Of a stretch of 64,000 nt of DNA, positions 44,252 to 57,232 are shown one piece after another. The stretch lies in assembly GCA_021234535.1 (NCBI GenBank), contig CM037832.1, positions 5,863,135-5,927,134 of the forward strand. The letters are read 5' to 3'. This DNA is from Stichopus chloronotus (lineage: Eukaryota > Echinodermata > Holothuroidea > Aspidochirotida > Stichopodidae). Position 1 is the first letter of the stretch; every line of letters begins with the position of its first letter. The notes beneath the pieces are model-generated. The model was not told the origin of the DNA, did no database searches, and was given only the letters and a program-made list of their open reading frames with translations. The translations under genes were made by a program, and so were the position numbers.

Positions 44252-46038
44252 TAATAGTCCGCAGGTTAACTAAACATTCTACATTTAATAGTTTCATTTG
44301 CTTTAATTTGTGGTACAGATTAATTATAGTTTCAACTGATATTTAATTATCTCATTTTATTTGCTTTACAGGAAAAATGTACCATGTCAAAACATCACTT
44401 CATCTGTGTCTCTCTGTGGTGTGATCACACTGAAGAAGTCCTGAGAAGATTCAGTAAGCAGACCTTCAATTATGATTTGATTGCATTAAATGTCCGCAGT
44501 AAAATATCTTGGTCAATTTGCAACTTAGATTTAGTTTTATTATGCTGCGTTAAGTGGACGGTTATAAATGTTTACAAGTATTTCTGGCAAACCATATGAT
44601 GCACTATTATTACATCAGTTGAAATAAAACTGGATAGTAGCACATCTGGAAATATTTTATTGTGAATTGATAATGAAAACATTTTGATTTTTGGAAGGTG
44701 CGCAGTACAAATTTTTCAGTTGTGTTTCACTTACTGCAATATGTTCACTCACACAGGTATACACATGCCACAATAGTTCCTCAACATTCATCCGGAATAG
44801 ACATTTCTCAAAGAAATGAAATTGCCTTAATAATTTATAATATAAAGGAATAATAATTTATGAGCAAAAATAACATTTATCATATATGTCTACAGGCTAC
44901 TTGTTTGCCTCAAGAGGTGCTGCACTTAGACAAATTTGCTCAGCATTTGAGTGAAACAATATTATGTCAGCAAGTTTTTAACTTGTCTCACACACAGATG
45001 TGTTACAACACAGTACTGTTGATGTATACACACAGCTCTCACCCTAATAAAAATTAAATAATAAATAAATAATAACAAATGTGCTTGACATGATGACTGT
45101 GATGGCATAAGCACGAACTGTGTGGGCCTGTCGGGTGCTTGTCTAGCCTGAACACGCCACATGATGATAAATTTCTTAAAGTGATTACGTGCGTAGGCAA
45201 AAAGGAAAAACATTGAAATTTCATCTCCAAAAATTTGGTAAGGCTTTTAATTACACCATTCAGACAATCTGGGAAAATAAATAGGTTTCAGTTGGTTAAT
45301 TTTGCCATATCATTTCAAATTCTTCTAACATAAAGACAGAAAGTGTAGAATACGATAATGTAGTGGTTGACAGTTTTCATTCAAATCAACGGTGTGCTTC
45401 TTTGAACAAGCCAATGGGAAGTATACTAGTATTGAATATCCACTTAGTCAATCAGGATCACTGATGCTGCAGGCAAGGTTGTGTTCAGTTCGTAGGTTAT
45501 TTGTAGATACAGTGTTTCCTTTCACCAAATACTACAATTCCCGATACCTACCAAGGAGCGACGACTTGCGTAGTATGTTTTTGATGCACTAGTGAGACCT
45601 GTACTGTTGCATATTCATTATGTAGGCGGTTATAGTGAGAACCGTTAATTTTCAAATATGATTTCTGTTTTTTACTGTTTTTATGCCAATCCCGTTGCTT
45701 TTTGAGGTAGTTAGTAGCATTTTCCTTCATTGAAAGACATAGTCCGTTCATGTGCAACCTCGCGTGAACTTTTAAAAATAGAGAAGTTAAGATCAAACAT
45801 AATCTTATCTTTTTGGTTTTTCAGTACACACGCAATCACATTAAGTGCATGTTTGATGGTCACTATACTTGATATCCACAGTCACGTAGCACCGTGGTCA
45901 TACTTGCATCACTAACTCTAAATTACATATATGTTTAGGCTTTATGGTTTCAGGTTTATGTTTAGGCTTTACTTCAGAGGGCTAAAGAAAGTAATCTTAC
46001 CTTGAATAAGGAAAATTAAAACTAATGCACAGTCACAT

Positions 46039-46482
46039 GTGAAGTACGTGGGTCACGTCATTACTTCTAAGGGCCTCTCCCCAAATCCTGAGAAAGTTCA
46101 AGCAATTGTGAAAATATCAGCACCAGAAAATTGACAAGCACTTTAAAGACTCATGGGAATGATTAAGCATGTTGCTATATTTATTCCCAACTTATCTACC
46201 CTTACCACTCTGCGACAGCTGCTTGAATAGGATGGTGAATGGGTATGGAACGAACAGCATGAGGATTGCTGAAGGAAAAAGAAGCAAGCATTGACAGAGT
46301 CCCCTGTCTTGACATTTTATGACCTGAAGAAACCAGCTGTACTTTCAGTTGATGGATCAAAACATGGCCTAGGTGCATTTTTGTTGCAGGATGCAAGCAT
46401 GCACCCTGTGGCCTATGCATCCCATTCCCTCAAAAAAACTGAGAGGAACAACGCACAGACAGAGGGAGAGATGCTACTGTAG
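46039..46482 (+). pseudogene. Ty3/Gypsy pol remnant: end of RT and RNase H
   Basis: One frame reads VKYVGHVITSKGLSPNPEKV, RLMGMIKHVAIFIPNLS, DGEWVWNEQHED, LTESPVLTFYDLKKP and LSVDGSKHGLGAFLLQDA followed by PVAYASHSL. This is the Gypsy RT connection region followed by RNase H (first catalytic Asp in SVDGSKHGLGA). Four in-frame stops interrupt it and another ends it. The frame itself has no shift, so decay was by point substitution. RT catalytic motifs are not present upstream. Confidence 0.92.
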
Positions 46483-46686
46483 CTATTGTGTATGGTGCTC
46501 AGATATTTCATGAGTACATCTATGCTGAGCTGAGTGTTGTTGCAGAAACAGATTACGAGGCGATTGTATGTTTGTACAAAAAGCCCATTTTGCTTCAGCC
46601 TCATGTGCTGTATTCAGAGGATGTTGTTGAAAGTGCAAAAGTTATGATATTATTGTGAAGATGTAAACCAGGCAAAGAGTTTTTTA

Positions 46687-46905
46687 TTGCAGATCATAGC
46701 AGATCATCGTAGAAACTCTCAGCTTGCGGATTTTGTTTCAAAGTGTACCACATGTAATCAGTTTCAGAGGTCACAGCAGAAGGAACCACTGCAAAGTCAT
46801 GAATTACCTGATTGTCCTTGGCAAAAAATCGGTATGGATTTGTTCCATCTCTATAATGAGAATTATTTGCTTCTGATCGACCAGTACTCCAAATTTGAAA
46901 ATCGT
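46687..46905 (+). pseudogene. Ty3/Gypsy integrase remnant (zinc finger and start of core)
   Basis: LADFVSKCTTCNQFQRSQQK then EPLQSHELPDCPWQKIGMDL and NYLLLIDQYSKFEN. This is the C-x2-C half of the HHCC zinc finger and the first DDE Asp (GMDLF) of a Gypsy integrase. The segment between it and RNase H is degraded, and identity stops after YSKF. No LTRs were recognised. Confidence 0.9.
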
Positions 46906-49309
46906 GTGCCGAAACGTGTATGTGCAACCTGTGCAGAATGGTCAGATGTGTAAAGCTTTCGGTTGTTGTTTGCTACTGTACATACGCTCTCTTCATTGTC
47001 TCCGAATATACTATAACAAAAATAGCTTCATTACTGCTCTGGAAGCTACATATATCTCTCAAATGTTAATTAATTTAAACTTAATTAAGAAGGGTACTTG
47101 TACATAAAGTAAACTTGGTTTGACACAAACAAGCTTGGTAAGACTAGTTACTCCTCTTTCCATTGTAATAGTGTGAAAAAATTCTTACATTGGGATATTA
47201 GGATATACTGTCACAAACACACAAACCTGATTGTTGAAGTTGTAACCCCTTTTTGTCAGTTCAGAGTAGTTTTGTTCAGGAAGTATCATGGTACTGTAAC
47301 TTGTATATCACATTAACTGTTGCTCTCCTAGCATACCAAGGAAATTGCCAGGAGGTTCTTGAAAGCATAATTAGATATTCATGGTCATTTGGAAGTAACA
47401 GAATCTATGCTGAAAGTAACCAAATGTGGATAGTGATCCTACAAGCAAAATGCAACTGAAAGCTATTGATTCTGGAAGCATATGACACGCCCACCATTAA
47501 AAAAAATTAGAGCTGTAATTACTCCTGAAGAGAAAGAGAAACTATTAACTCACCCGTCAAAAGAGCAGTTGGATTCACTTAAGAGTTTTGATGGCTCGAT
47601 TGTAGCCTAGTAGATGTCATTAATACAGCCTGCACTACTCCAGGTGTCCAGGGTGGTTTATTTCACTGCGATATGCCATATGGTTGATGTAATTTCAATG
47701 AATTTATAACTCTGTGATTTGTACTTGCCTGTAAAGATACATCATGGTGAAAAATGGAAGAATGTAGCTCGTTGCAGATCCCTCCCACAATTTTTTTAAA
47801 TTTTTATCATTTGCTATTTGCAACTGTAAAGTATCACAATTTATGACTTGAAACTCTGAAAAAAAAAATCAGAACAAGTTATCATTCTTCCATCGTTAGA
47901 CTTGATCACTTGGTATCCGGCCATACTGTGTGTCGTACTAGTGACAAGAGCGTTTTACCTGTAAAACAATCTGTGAAATAAACCCATGATTGCATCGAAT
48001 TTGAAGAACATCAATTCCATTACAAGAGTGGTGATGGGTGATAAACATTGAAATGTGATGAAAGATTTTGGCACCTGTGCTTTTCACTCTTTTCTATAAA
48101 AACTCTCATAAATGTTGTCAAGTAATCATGATTGATTAAGTTCTCTAACTGAAATTCTCAGTCCAACAATAATCAGTAATACCAACCTTATTATTGAAAA
48201 TGAGTTATCCAATAAAAGTTATTTCTCATTGTCTGCCATGCAAGCGAATAAATGTTATTCCTCTGTATGTAGGACCCTTCAGTTAGCTGTTCTTTGATTG
48301 TCAGAACTGTGCGACTGGGCCCTTTGAACATTACTACTGAGGTGATGTCTGTCTTACATAGCACCTCAATAATACTGTCCCGTCTTCAGGCTGCTTGCAC
48401 CTGAGTTATCTTCTTAAATTGTGTTATGGCAGGTTTCTGCAGGTTTCTTTTTTTCTGGTGCTTTCATACTGTACAGCAGATGAGTTGGACTCTTCTAACA
48501 GGCACATAGCCGCCTGTGGTGGGGGGGCACATCCCCCAAAATTTTCCAAACTTTTTTGATAAATGGTCACTGCTTTCTGGAATAAAAATACAATGAGAAA
48601 AGATGGAATTCTTACACCATTTCATGTTTGGAACCCTTGAAGAAGGCAAACAATTTTCAAAGGACATGAGGAAGATCCTTCTTCCGGGCCAGCGAAGTTC
48701 CGACATTGATGTGTCCCCTGCAATTGGGCAATTTGACCACAGGTCTGCTCTTTAACTGGACAGGATCATTGACTATTTGACTTAATTGTCTTCTCTGTGG
48801 ACTGTCTCTACCTGTGGTCTCTCTAAACTTAAATTTGCAGTAGGAAGGCCGTTTCCTCAGTACTTTCCTTTGCAAGTTTTTATTGTACCGTATATTAGCT
48901 AGCCACTCTTTTGATAAATACTTTGCATACCTCTCTCCCCATGGTGGTAACAAATTTGTAAGTTAGAACAACAAAAACGGAAAATTAACAATCCCAGTGA
49001 TTATTGCTGTATGTTTGACAAGCCTGAAAGTAAGAAATAAATTAATTTTGGATATTATAGTATCCCTTAAGAAACACACATTTGTTTGTGACGTTATGTG
49101 ATTCATTTTCTTAAATTATGTAACTGCATTCTGTTGATTGAATTGAAGCATTCGACGTGACAAGTGCCTGTTGCATTACCTAGTTTTATAAATCAACGGC
49201 AAATAATTGTGCAACCACAATACGTGCTGTTCTGTAAACTTATACTGCTGTTTATGCTCTTTATACGACCCATTCAGATGTGTTTCTAAATGATACTTTA
49301 ATATGCACC

Positions 49310-49560
49310 AGACATAGGTTCCAGGACAGTTCTCCCCCCCTGCCAGGCAATTCCTGGTGACCATTCCCCTGACCCTTTCCTTATCCCTAACCCTTTCCCA
49401 GAGGGAATTGCCTCTGAACAGTTTTTCCGAGGGAAAGTTATCCAGGGCTGCTGTGAATTGCTCGGGTTGGAATTGTCTGCAGGAGGTTGTACAAGGGGAA
49501 TGTTCTCGGGGGGAGGAGGATTTGGGAGAAAATTTTGTCCAGTGAAGTTAAAAACAGCTG
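49310..49560. repeat. GGACAATT-rich fold-back-like repeat, copy 2
   Basis: CCAGGACAGTTCTCCCC ... GGAATTGTCTGCAGG ... AAGGGGAATGTTCTCGG: same motif style as at 34.2 kb. Confidence 0.55.
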
Positions 49561-50093
49561 TGGATGGAGTGAGATAGTGAGCCTTATCATGTTTGTGGAT
49601 GCAAAAAATGTCTAATTCCTGCAGGACAAACCAGTTGTTCAAGGAAATGTCCATTACCTGTAATTGTATGGTGTTCCATCGTTACGTTCTTGTAATTATG
49701 TTATTGTAGAAGAAGTACAAACATGATTGGCCTTAATGTGGTACTTGATTGTGGCATTGGGGTATTCCCCACATGAACCATTGTTTGTTCAATGAAACCT
49801 GACTGTCTTTATTATTTTAAGTTTACTTTCTGGACTGCAGACACAATACTTGTAATATGGCAGGATAATACTGGAGGATTATGTATGGTGTATGTTGTAG
49901 TAAGAATTCACAGGTGTCTTTAGATACACTATAGTGTAAGAAATTATAGTTCAATTTTGCTCAAGTTTTGTTCATTTAATAAAATGTGATGCGGTCATCT
50001 TCCCACTCTTTAATCATTCTTTTAGAAATATTTCTTCAGGTATTGGAAGTCAGCATCCTTTCCAAATATCACAATTGGTTTAAATCATGGGGA

Positions 50094-50230
50094 TTAAGGA
50101 TGCACCGGATATACCATCCGGCCGGACCGCTGAGCCAGATAAGTGTCATAAAATCCGGTTCTGGTTCCGACTGGATATTTTTCAAAGTTCTGCCGGATTT
50201 TTCCAACATTTTGTCACAATTGTGCAACCG
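50094..50230 (+). mobile_element. Possible isolated hAT-type end
   Basis: TTAAGGATGCACCGGATATACC, split here as TTAAGGATGC and ACCGGATATACC, followed by GC-rich clustered CCGG words, resembles the T-A-G-G-A-T-G-C-A-C-C-G type ends of hAT elements. No partner end or target duplication was found. Confidence 0.35.
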
Positions 50231-51235
50231 GAGAATGTTTAAATGTAAAATAAAGAGCATGTCTCAACATTTAAAATGCATGACATGAAAGGTTGGAGGA
50301 GAACAGTGTGAGACAAAATTAGTGTAATACATTATGTTTACAGCTTACCTAACTTCAAAATTGTAATTAGGAGTATAGGGGAATATAGTGAACTGAAAAG
50401 TTTCATTTTGGTGGTAGCATGGGACAGTGATTTAGCACTGGAACCGTAGACAGGCCAGTGCCCCAGAGCTATGCCCTGGGCTTTCATCAAGAGACTCAAC
50501 TAAATCACGTCAAAAGAGTGCACCACTCCAATTTCATGCTTTTGAAAGATTTTTTTCTGTAAAAGGCAACCACATGTACCTGTATGGGAGGATTCACTTC
50601 ACCTAATAAAGACAGTCTTTAACTAACCTGTTTTGTAATTTCTTACAATGGCTGTCAACTATACAACATTTTTCCCACAAGATTCCATTTAATGGCACTC
50701 AAAAAGAGAGATAAAATTTGAAGGACTCAGCAGTATTCATCAGTTAACAGTTTCAGTTAACAGTAACTGAAGCAAATTGTAACATAAGTGATTGTGGCGT
50801 AATAGTCCCCAGGGCCATTCCGTATAAGATATTGCATTTTGAAACAGAAACCTTGTGCAATTTTATACAAGCAGTGTAAACATCAGGTCCAGTCTGATAA
50901 AATCTGGTGTAATTACACAGTATGGGCTTTACGTTGCACCTTCCGAAGTCATTAATTATCATGTGCGTGGGATAGATTTATTTCAGCTTTTCACAAACAG
51001 TTTCAAGGAAAAACAAAGTAGCCAGGAAACTTGTTTTTCAGAGGGCAGAGATCAATTAAAAATAGACATGAGATGGGTAAGGTATGGTTTGAGAGTGTTT
51101 CAGACCAACTTTGAGGTGAAAACTTGCATCAATTCATGCACATACAATTTGTGGCTTTTAACAAGTGAGAGAAATTAATTAAGTTAACATGAACTAAATG
51201 GATAGTTCTTCTCTTAGTACTTTTAGTATGTGGGT

Positions 51236-51790
51236 ATACCAGATCAGGTGCAAAAACTGCATTGTTTTGGTGAAGGTCAAAGGTCATTTGGGGTCAATAG
51301 CTTTCAAAATTTTGAAGACCTTACAAACACAATATCTCAAGAATTAAATGATGCTTGGACAATTATCATGGTTTACATGTAGGAGTACTAAATCGTATTG
51401 ATTGTGGTGGAGGTCAAAGGTCATTTGTCGTCAAAAGGGGTCAAATTATGAAAACCAAAAGACAATATCCCAAGAAGGGAAACTTGGACAAATTTCATAT
51501 TTAGTATTTAGGTGTACCACATTATGTTCAAGACCCCTATTGATTTTGCTTGAGTGCAAAGGTTGTTTGCGGTGAACTGTGTCAAATTGTGAAAATCTTG
51601 TAGAAATGATATCTTAAGGACTGAGGGAAGCTTGGATAATTGTCGTATTTGGTATGTAGGTTTACCACATTAAGAACAAGGACAATATAGATTTTTCTGT
51701 GCATGTGAAAGGTCATGTGGGGTCATGGGGATGAAATCGTGAGTGCTTTTGAACACTGTACTCTTAAGAAGCAAAGCTTGGATAGATGTC
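51236..51790 (-). repeat. DR1 minisatellite block E, reversed
   Basis: About four units on the opposite strand (GGTCAAAGGTCATTTG ... ACACAATATCTCAAGAA). Perfect AGGTCAAAGGTCA at 51274-51286 and 51411-51423; later units are decayed. Confidence 0.88.
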
Positions 51791-51794
51791 CCTT

Positions 51795-54700
51795 TTTGCC
51801 TTTGAAAAGCAGTTCATTTGTTTTGTTCTGAAGACATGTGCTTATAAAGTAATAATTAATTTTGTAGACCTGAGGTAAAGTAAATTTGCTTGGAACTTGT
51901 CTTATTTAAAGCAGTATGCCATTTTAATGGAATATGTAGGCCAGGTCGATCAGATTTCTAGCGGGGCCAAACTAGAAATAAGGTACAGACCGATCAGTAC
52001 ATTTGACACGACATTAATAAACTAATTCCACTGACTGCATTCTACAAGGCAAAAAGCTTTTTAAAGTGTGGTACCATTCTGAGTCTTCTTTACTATAGGC
52101 CTGTTTCTGCTTAATCTGGACAGTTTTCAACCATCTACTTATTTTGAGGGTGAAACATCCATCAGTGCAAAGGTTAATTAGGTTGAAATAAAGGTCATAA
52201 GAGTTTGATATTAATGGAAACATTTGTTCATACTTGGAAAGAATCCTTCACTCCTATTGGACCAATTATAGTCAGGTGACCATACATTATCTAGGGGATA
52301 AAACACAGACCAGCAGATGAATACAATAAAACTGTAGATTGACAGTGTTTTATCGTCTGCTAAAATAAACAAAACAATGGTGGTACTCTGTCAATTGCGC
52401 ATGAACATTGTTGACATGTCATTAATCATGTTTACCTTTTCTCTGGTTCGTTTTTAATGAAAATGTTGTTATTTACAAACCCAAAGTTCCTTTTTGTTTC
52501 GTATTTTTGATCGGAATCTATCTGTGTTTGAATGAACAAATTTTATCAGTGCTGGACCTGCATTATGATTTAATGCACTCTCGGGAGTTAAAATGCTATC
52601 GCTGGACACTCACGTGCAACGCTCTCGGAATTCCCTTCCACAAACCCCTAATCATGCATTATCCTTCAATTAATACCTGGTCCAGTGTTGATTAAACTTT
52701 TAATTCCAACATATTTTTGGGAGGTTTTTGTGTTGTTTGCGAGTAGCACGAAGGGGGAGGGGGGTGGGATGAATAAAGGCAAGATTGTGACATCAGTAGG
52801 AATACAGTCTGCTACAGCTGTATGCCTTGCACGTGTGTGTGGCACATTGCAGGACATGGTATGACCCATCGTACAGCCATGTATAGGACAAAGATACCAA
52901 CTGACGCCATATCAATCAGTTTAAATAACTTCCAAATGTACAAGATGGAAGGTGAAATTCTATGAAAAAGAAAACGTTTGAAGTGCTTTTTTTCTTGAGG
53001 TTCTATGGACAGCTGCAAACACATATATTTAGGAGTCCCTTAATCCTCATCGCATTGCCATCAACTACTGTAGTCTGCCACAGCTTCATATTCATGGCTT
53101 TGTATCCATTTTGTGATTCACAAAGTCTTGCATGTAACCAAATTTGCCGGTTTTTGCAAAACATGCCACACAAAGCTCAGCTACATGACTGGCTGCCTAT
53201 ATCTCATCCATCACAGAGATACTTCGCTATTATTTTCTGAAACATTTTGAAAATCATAAAAAATATCAATTAAAAGTTGTCACATGTACTCTAGTCTTTT
53301 ATTTTGTTAAGTCTCGTTCTTCGTTCTCTGGCTATCAGCTACTGTTCTCACAGGTAAAGAACAACCGTCTTTTCTTACCTAAACTCAGATCTTCCACGGC
53401 AGCTGTAGTTTGCCATTACCATCCTTTGAATTGGCTGTTCAAACATTGACTGATTTTGTTTCAATTTTTATGATGCTCCATGTTTGACATTGAGTAATTG
53501 TCATCGCTTTGTACAGCAACACACTGCCAGTAACAATGAGGTAACAAAGACTAACTTGCAGTAACATTGTTAAATTGTTGTTGATGTTATCGACTTTACA
53601 TTGCTATCGGCTTTATGCCGATACTGTACCATTGATCACAGTGACTTTGTAACAACATTCTGTAATTGATGTTGACTTTATAACATCACTGTCAGGCTTT
53701 TACAGCGATGTTTTGAGTTCATGGCTGCACAGCTGTTTCATTGATGATATCGATATTTTTGGAGTCAAGCACTTTATGGTGTGAATAGTCTCGATTCTGC
53801 AGCTGCTTGAAACCTATAACTGCCAGTCACACATATAAAGTTATATTTTAAGCAGAAATTATCCTGCAGACTATGTACTGGGGCCTCAAACAGTGTTGGT
53901 GCATTAGAATTGGGCTTCTCACCTCTAATCTTTATAGTTGTCAGATCATGGATGGTTAGATGTGGTTAGACTTCAGCTATTCTCAGTTGGCTGGGAAAAC
54001 AAGAAATCTAAACAAACCATATATACTAGATTTTAACATGTTAATTTATTCGGCTTGCCAAAGAAGATCAACCCGTGAAGCATACAACATTAATGTTCTT
54101 GAATGTTCATTTATAATTTTTAAAAATTCCACAGGATTTGTGACTCAGTCTTAACTGAGGTATGAACCCCGTGTGTGAACCCTGCCCAGGGGTCGCAACT
54201 CTAAAGTAAACTTGAAGTAGAGTATTACCTGCCCAAGTGTAGTGCATGCTCAAAATGTGTTTTTCATGCAAAGTAAAGAATTATTAATATGGTATTCCAT
54301 TATTGGCACTATACATGCTATGATCTTGAAAATGTCTCAGTAGAATAAGCGAGAGAAAATAAGTAACTTTGCAGCTTATTTATTAAACTGGAATGTATGT
54401 TATCACAGTTTTATTTGTAAAGTTTTTATAAGAAATATTTGGTTCAAAAATTGTGAAGGAATGTTATATGAATGTTCACATGTTCATGCCATACAAAGGC
54501 TCACAGGTCTAGACATTGCTTTCTATATGATGGTGGCACAGAATGTTAGGACCAATCAATTCAGTGTTTATAAGAGACAGTAAGGGGTGGGCCAATCACG
54601 ATGATGCTTCAGCAAAGGACATCTTTGCATTGTTCTGACGGCATAAGTATGCTATTGAACATACTGTAAAGAAGGTAGCAACAGCCTATACTAATATTCT

Positions 54701-56110
54701 GTGCCATCATCACACCTTTCATTGTTTTCATGACCAGTCTTAGAGTAAGTCTTCCAATACGTTCTAAAAAAATGTTCTGCATCCCTTTATCTGCATCACT
54801 TTATCTCTACAATACAGATGATCTCTCTGTCGAGCTGGACTGTATTCCATTTTTCATTATTTTAAGACAATTTGTACATTGAGAAGAATTGTAACTTTAC
54901 AGTTCACCTACATGATATATATCTCAAACATACTTTGATTTGGTGGTAATTATTGGGTACCCTCCTTTGATTAAAAGGCATGTGACCCATCATCACTCTA
55001 ACTTCCTTCAAATTTGTTCAAAATTCACATACTTGTAAAATTTGCTACAAGACTAAATGAATTTTGAAATTTCAAGGTGATTACTTTATGAACCTGCTTT
55101 CCTTAAAACACAGTCAACCTAATTATAAAGTTTGTGAAGTTATATGCACCCTTTATGTACCATGATTCGGTCACCAAAGGTGCCTAGAAACACCAGCATT
55201 CTTTACACACGGGTTCTTCTCCAACCGAGGTTAGGCCTAGCAAAGATGCCACAGGAACATATGGTGCAACACGCATACCATACAGCAAAAATGTTTCAAC
55301 CATATTGGGAAAAAACTTCATCGAAATTGTTGAGGAAGAATTTCCAAAAGGACGCATTCTTAACAAAATATTCAAAAGGAATTCCATCAAATTGAGTTAT
55401 AGATGTATGAGTAACATCAAGTGACCCATCAAACATCCACAACAAAACAACCTTGAGGCAAAAGTCCAAAGTATTTCAAATGAAAGAGTGCAATTGCAGA
55501 TGCAGAGATGGAGGCACTTTGTCAGGCCCACCGCCTCAAAGAATTAGTTGTGTACCACGCTGCTGTTACAACAAAAGACAATTGACCGGATGAAACCTAC
55601 TTCAGAAAAATTGATATGCCAACCACAAATTTGCATTCAGTACCAATCCAGGGGACTGAATACCATATTAAGTAAATATGTATTTCAAGGATAATAATAT
55701 TGAATGTATACCATCAAATGGAAAACATAAATGTTAATGATGGAAATCAATCATGGAAGTCAATCAAAATCATGCCCTTCCTCTATTTTAGATGCAACTT
55801 ATGAAACAAACATATCATTTGCAGATGACAGCTACGCTTAATAGGCGTAGCGATTTAGTAATACAACAGACATGGGGAGAAATTTCTGCTGAGAAATTTT
55901 GTTACATGTTTAGTAACACCTTCCAGTGACATTTTAAGCATGCATCTTGTTCATGTTTTACAAGTGCTGTTTTCATTTACACAATCACTTCCATTGACTT
56001 CTAAGTCTCTTCCATCTATAGTAACTGTTTCCTGCTTTATTCCACTTTTTTCAATTTACATTGTGTGTTGTGCAAAGCAAGCAAGTATTATATATACACA
56101 GGAAGTCTCT
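51795..56110. other. Intergenic, nothing recognised
   Basis: Unique AT-rich sequence; short frames only. No homology by eye. Confidence 0.55.
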
Positions 56111-56114
56111 ACTT

Positions 56115-56285
56115 AGTCAAAACATTTGATTTCTGTTGTTTATGTGTATATATATCTACTGGTTAATGCACTTTTCGATGTAAAGCATTTATTAAATTCA
56201 AAAGTTTTTGAATGCTTTACATCAAAAAGTGCATTAACCAGTCGATATATATACACATAAACGACAGAAATCAAATGTTTTGACT
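56115..56285. repeat. Inverted repeat, 75-bp arms
   Basis: Arms 56115-56189 and 56211-56285 are near-perfect reverse complements (both contain GGTTAATGCACTTTT or its complement) around a ~21-bp AT-rich loop. Transcribed, it would form a long hairpin. No coding content. It is adjacent to the second fold-back at 56359-56705. Confidence 0.93.
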
Positions 56286-56358
56286 GTATGTTATAAATGT
56301 TATGACTAATGTTATAGTAGTCATATTGGAGTGATCCAGGGGTTGGTATATGGGTAGA

Positions 56359-56705
56359 AGATGAATACAAAATACAGAAAAGTACAGTGATATATGCACA
56401 AACATGCACTTGAACTACTTAAAATATTGAATACCGCAGAGAAAAGAGATGTCTTTGTTGAGGGAGTCGCCTTTGTTAGTGCCAACAGATATTATAAGCT
56501 CAGCCTCTCTCAGTAGTCTTTTGGCAGGGGTTTTAAATTATAGAAGGCAACTTTAAAACCCCTGCCAAAAGACTACTGAGACTACTTTATTCAGTTCTTG
56601 ACTCCATCTGAAGAAGCATGAAGCAGTCCGGAATATTATGGATGTAATAAATTTGTTGGTTATTCACAAGGCATCACAGTACTTTTCTATATTTTGTATT
56701 CATCT
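56359..56705. repeat. Nested fold-back block next to Penelope copy 2
   Basis: Outer arms 56359-56390 and 56674-56705 (32 bp, two mismatches). Inside are perfect 29-bp arms 56509-56537 and 56552-56580 with a 14-bp loop. Between inner and outer right arms lies a plus-strand stretch with CCAT-CTGAAGA ... GGAATATT-ATGG (56604-56641), which looks like a decayed hammerhead in the opposite orientation. Penelope-like elements are known to form inverted and tandem partial copies; this block is probably of that type. Confidence 0.8.
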
Positions 56706-56731
56706 ATATATATATATATATATATATATAA
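56705..56731. repeat. (AT)n microsatellite at 3' edge of Penelope copy 2
   Basis: AT run between the fold-back block (56359-56705) and the Penelope 3' region. Confidence 0.97.
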
Positions 56732-56800
56732 AGACAGAAAACACCACAGATTTTAAAGAATACATCTAACATCTAAAAAGTGAACAAATTAATGCAGAAA

Positions 56801-56842
56801 ATACGACATGTTTCGAAAGGCACTGCTTTCATCGTCAGGTAC
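56801..56842 (-). ncRNA. Hammerhead ribozyme candidate, Penelope copy 2
   Basis: Minus strand, 5' to 3': GTAC (stem I), CTGACGA (canonical core, 56838-56832), T, GAAAG-GCACTG-type loop-CTTTC (5-bp stem II), GAAA (56814-56811), CATGTC with the expected cleavage after C at 56805, then GTAT pairing with GTAC (one G-U). All invariant core residues are present. It lies just downstream of the nuclease frame, where Penelope-like elements carry such ribozymes. Confidence 0.65.
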
Positions 56843-56915
56843 AAACTGAAATGAACTCTAATGCATGGAATTTGTGACAAATTGCAGAAGAAAAAAAACA
56901 CATGAGAAAAGTAGA

Positions 56916-57209
56916 TTAATGGAACAAAGTGAACAATGGACTATCGAGCTGTTTGTTTAGAGTAGGTTTCTCCCAGCTGATGTGTAGACTTTCTTTTGTC
57001 CGAAGTTGGAGCTTAGTGGGAGCTGAGTCGATAATTTTGAAAGAGTTTTGATCCCATTTGTGAGTGCAGTTTGGAGATTTTTTGATGTGTTTGTAAATAA
57101 GTGAATTCTTGTCAGATTTAAGATGTTCAGAAATGCGTGTAGCTAAGTGTCTATGGGTTTCCCCTATGTAGCAAGCATTACAGCTTGAGCAATTGAATTT
57201 GTAAACCAC
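56916..57209 (-). pseudogene. Penelope-like element copy 2, GIY-YIG endonuclease part
   Basis: The minus frame VYKFNCSSCNACYIGETHRH, then LATRISEHL, shows the Cys pairs, the YIGET core, the catalytic Arg in ATRISEH and the C-terminal Glu in KESLHI of Penelope-type GIY-YIG nucleases. The frame is offset from the upstream RT part, so the copy is dead. It differs much in sequence from copy 1 and belongs to another subfamily. Confidence 0.88.
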
Positions 57210-57232
57210 ACGTGACTTAAGACTGAAAGGAA

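Larger units (their letters stand above)
39470..46000. other. Intergenic, mostly unrecognised
   Basis: Besides the 16-bp minisatellite, repeat copy and unidentified frames at 42.9-44.3 kb, no gene was recognised. Confidence 0.5.
46910..51235. other. Intergenic, mostly unrecognised
   Basis: Some of this may be further decayed Gypsy sequence downstream of the integrase piece, but no motif was found. A minus frame at 48657-48953 is basic and unidentified. Confidence 0.5.

Noticed and set aside
48657..48953. 98-codon basic minus frame
   Set aside because: No recognised domain, no clear splice sites, and no conservation evidence.
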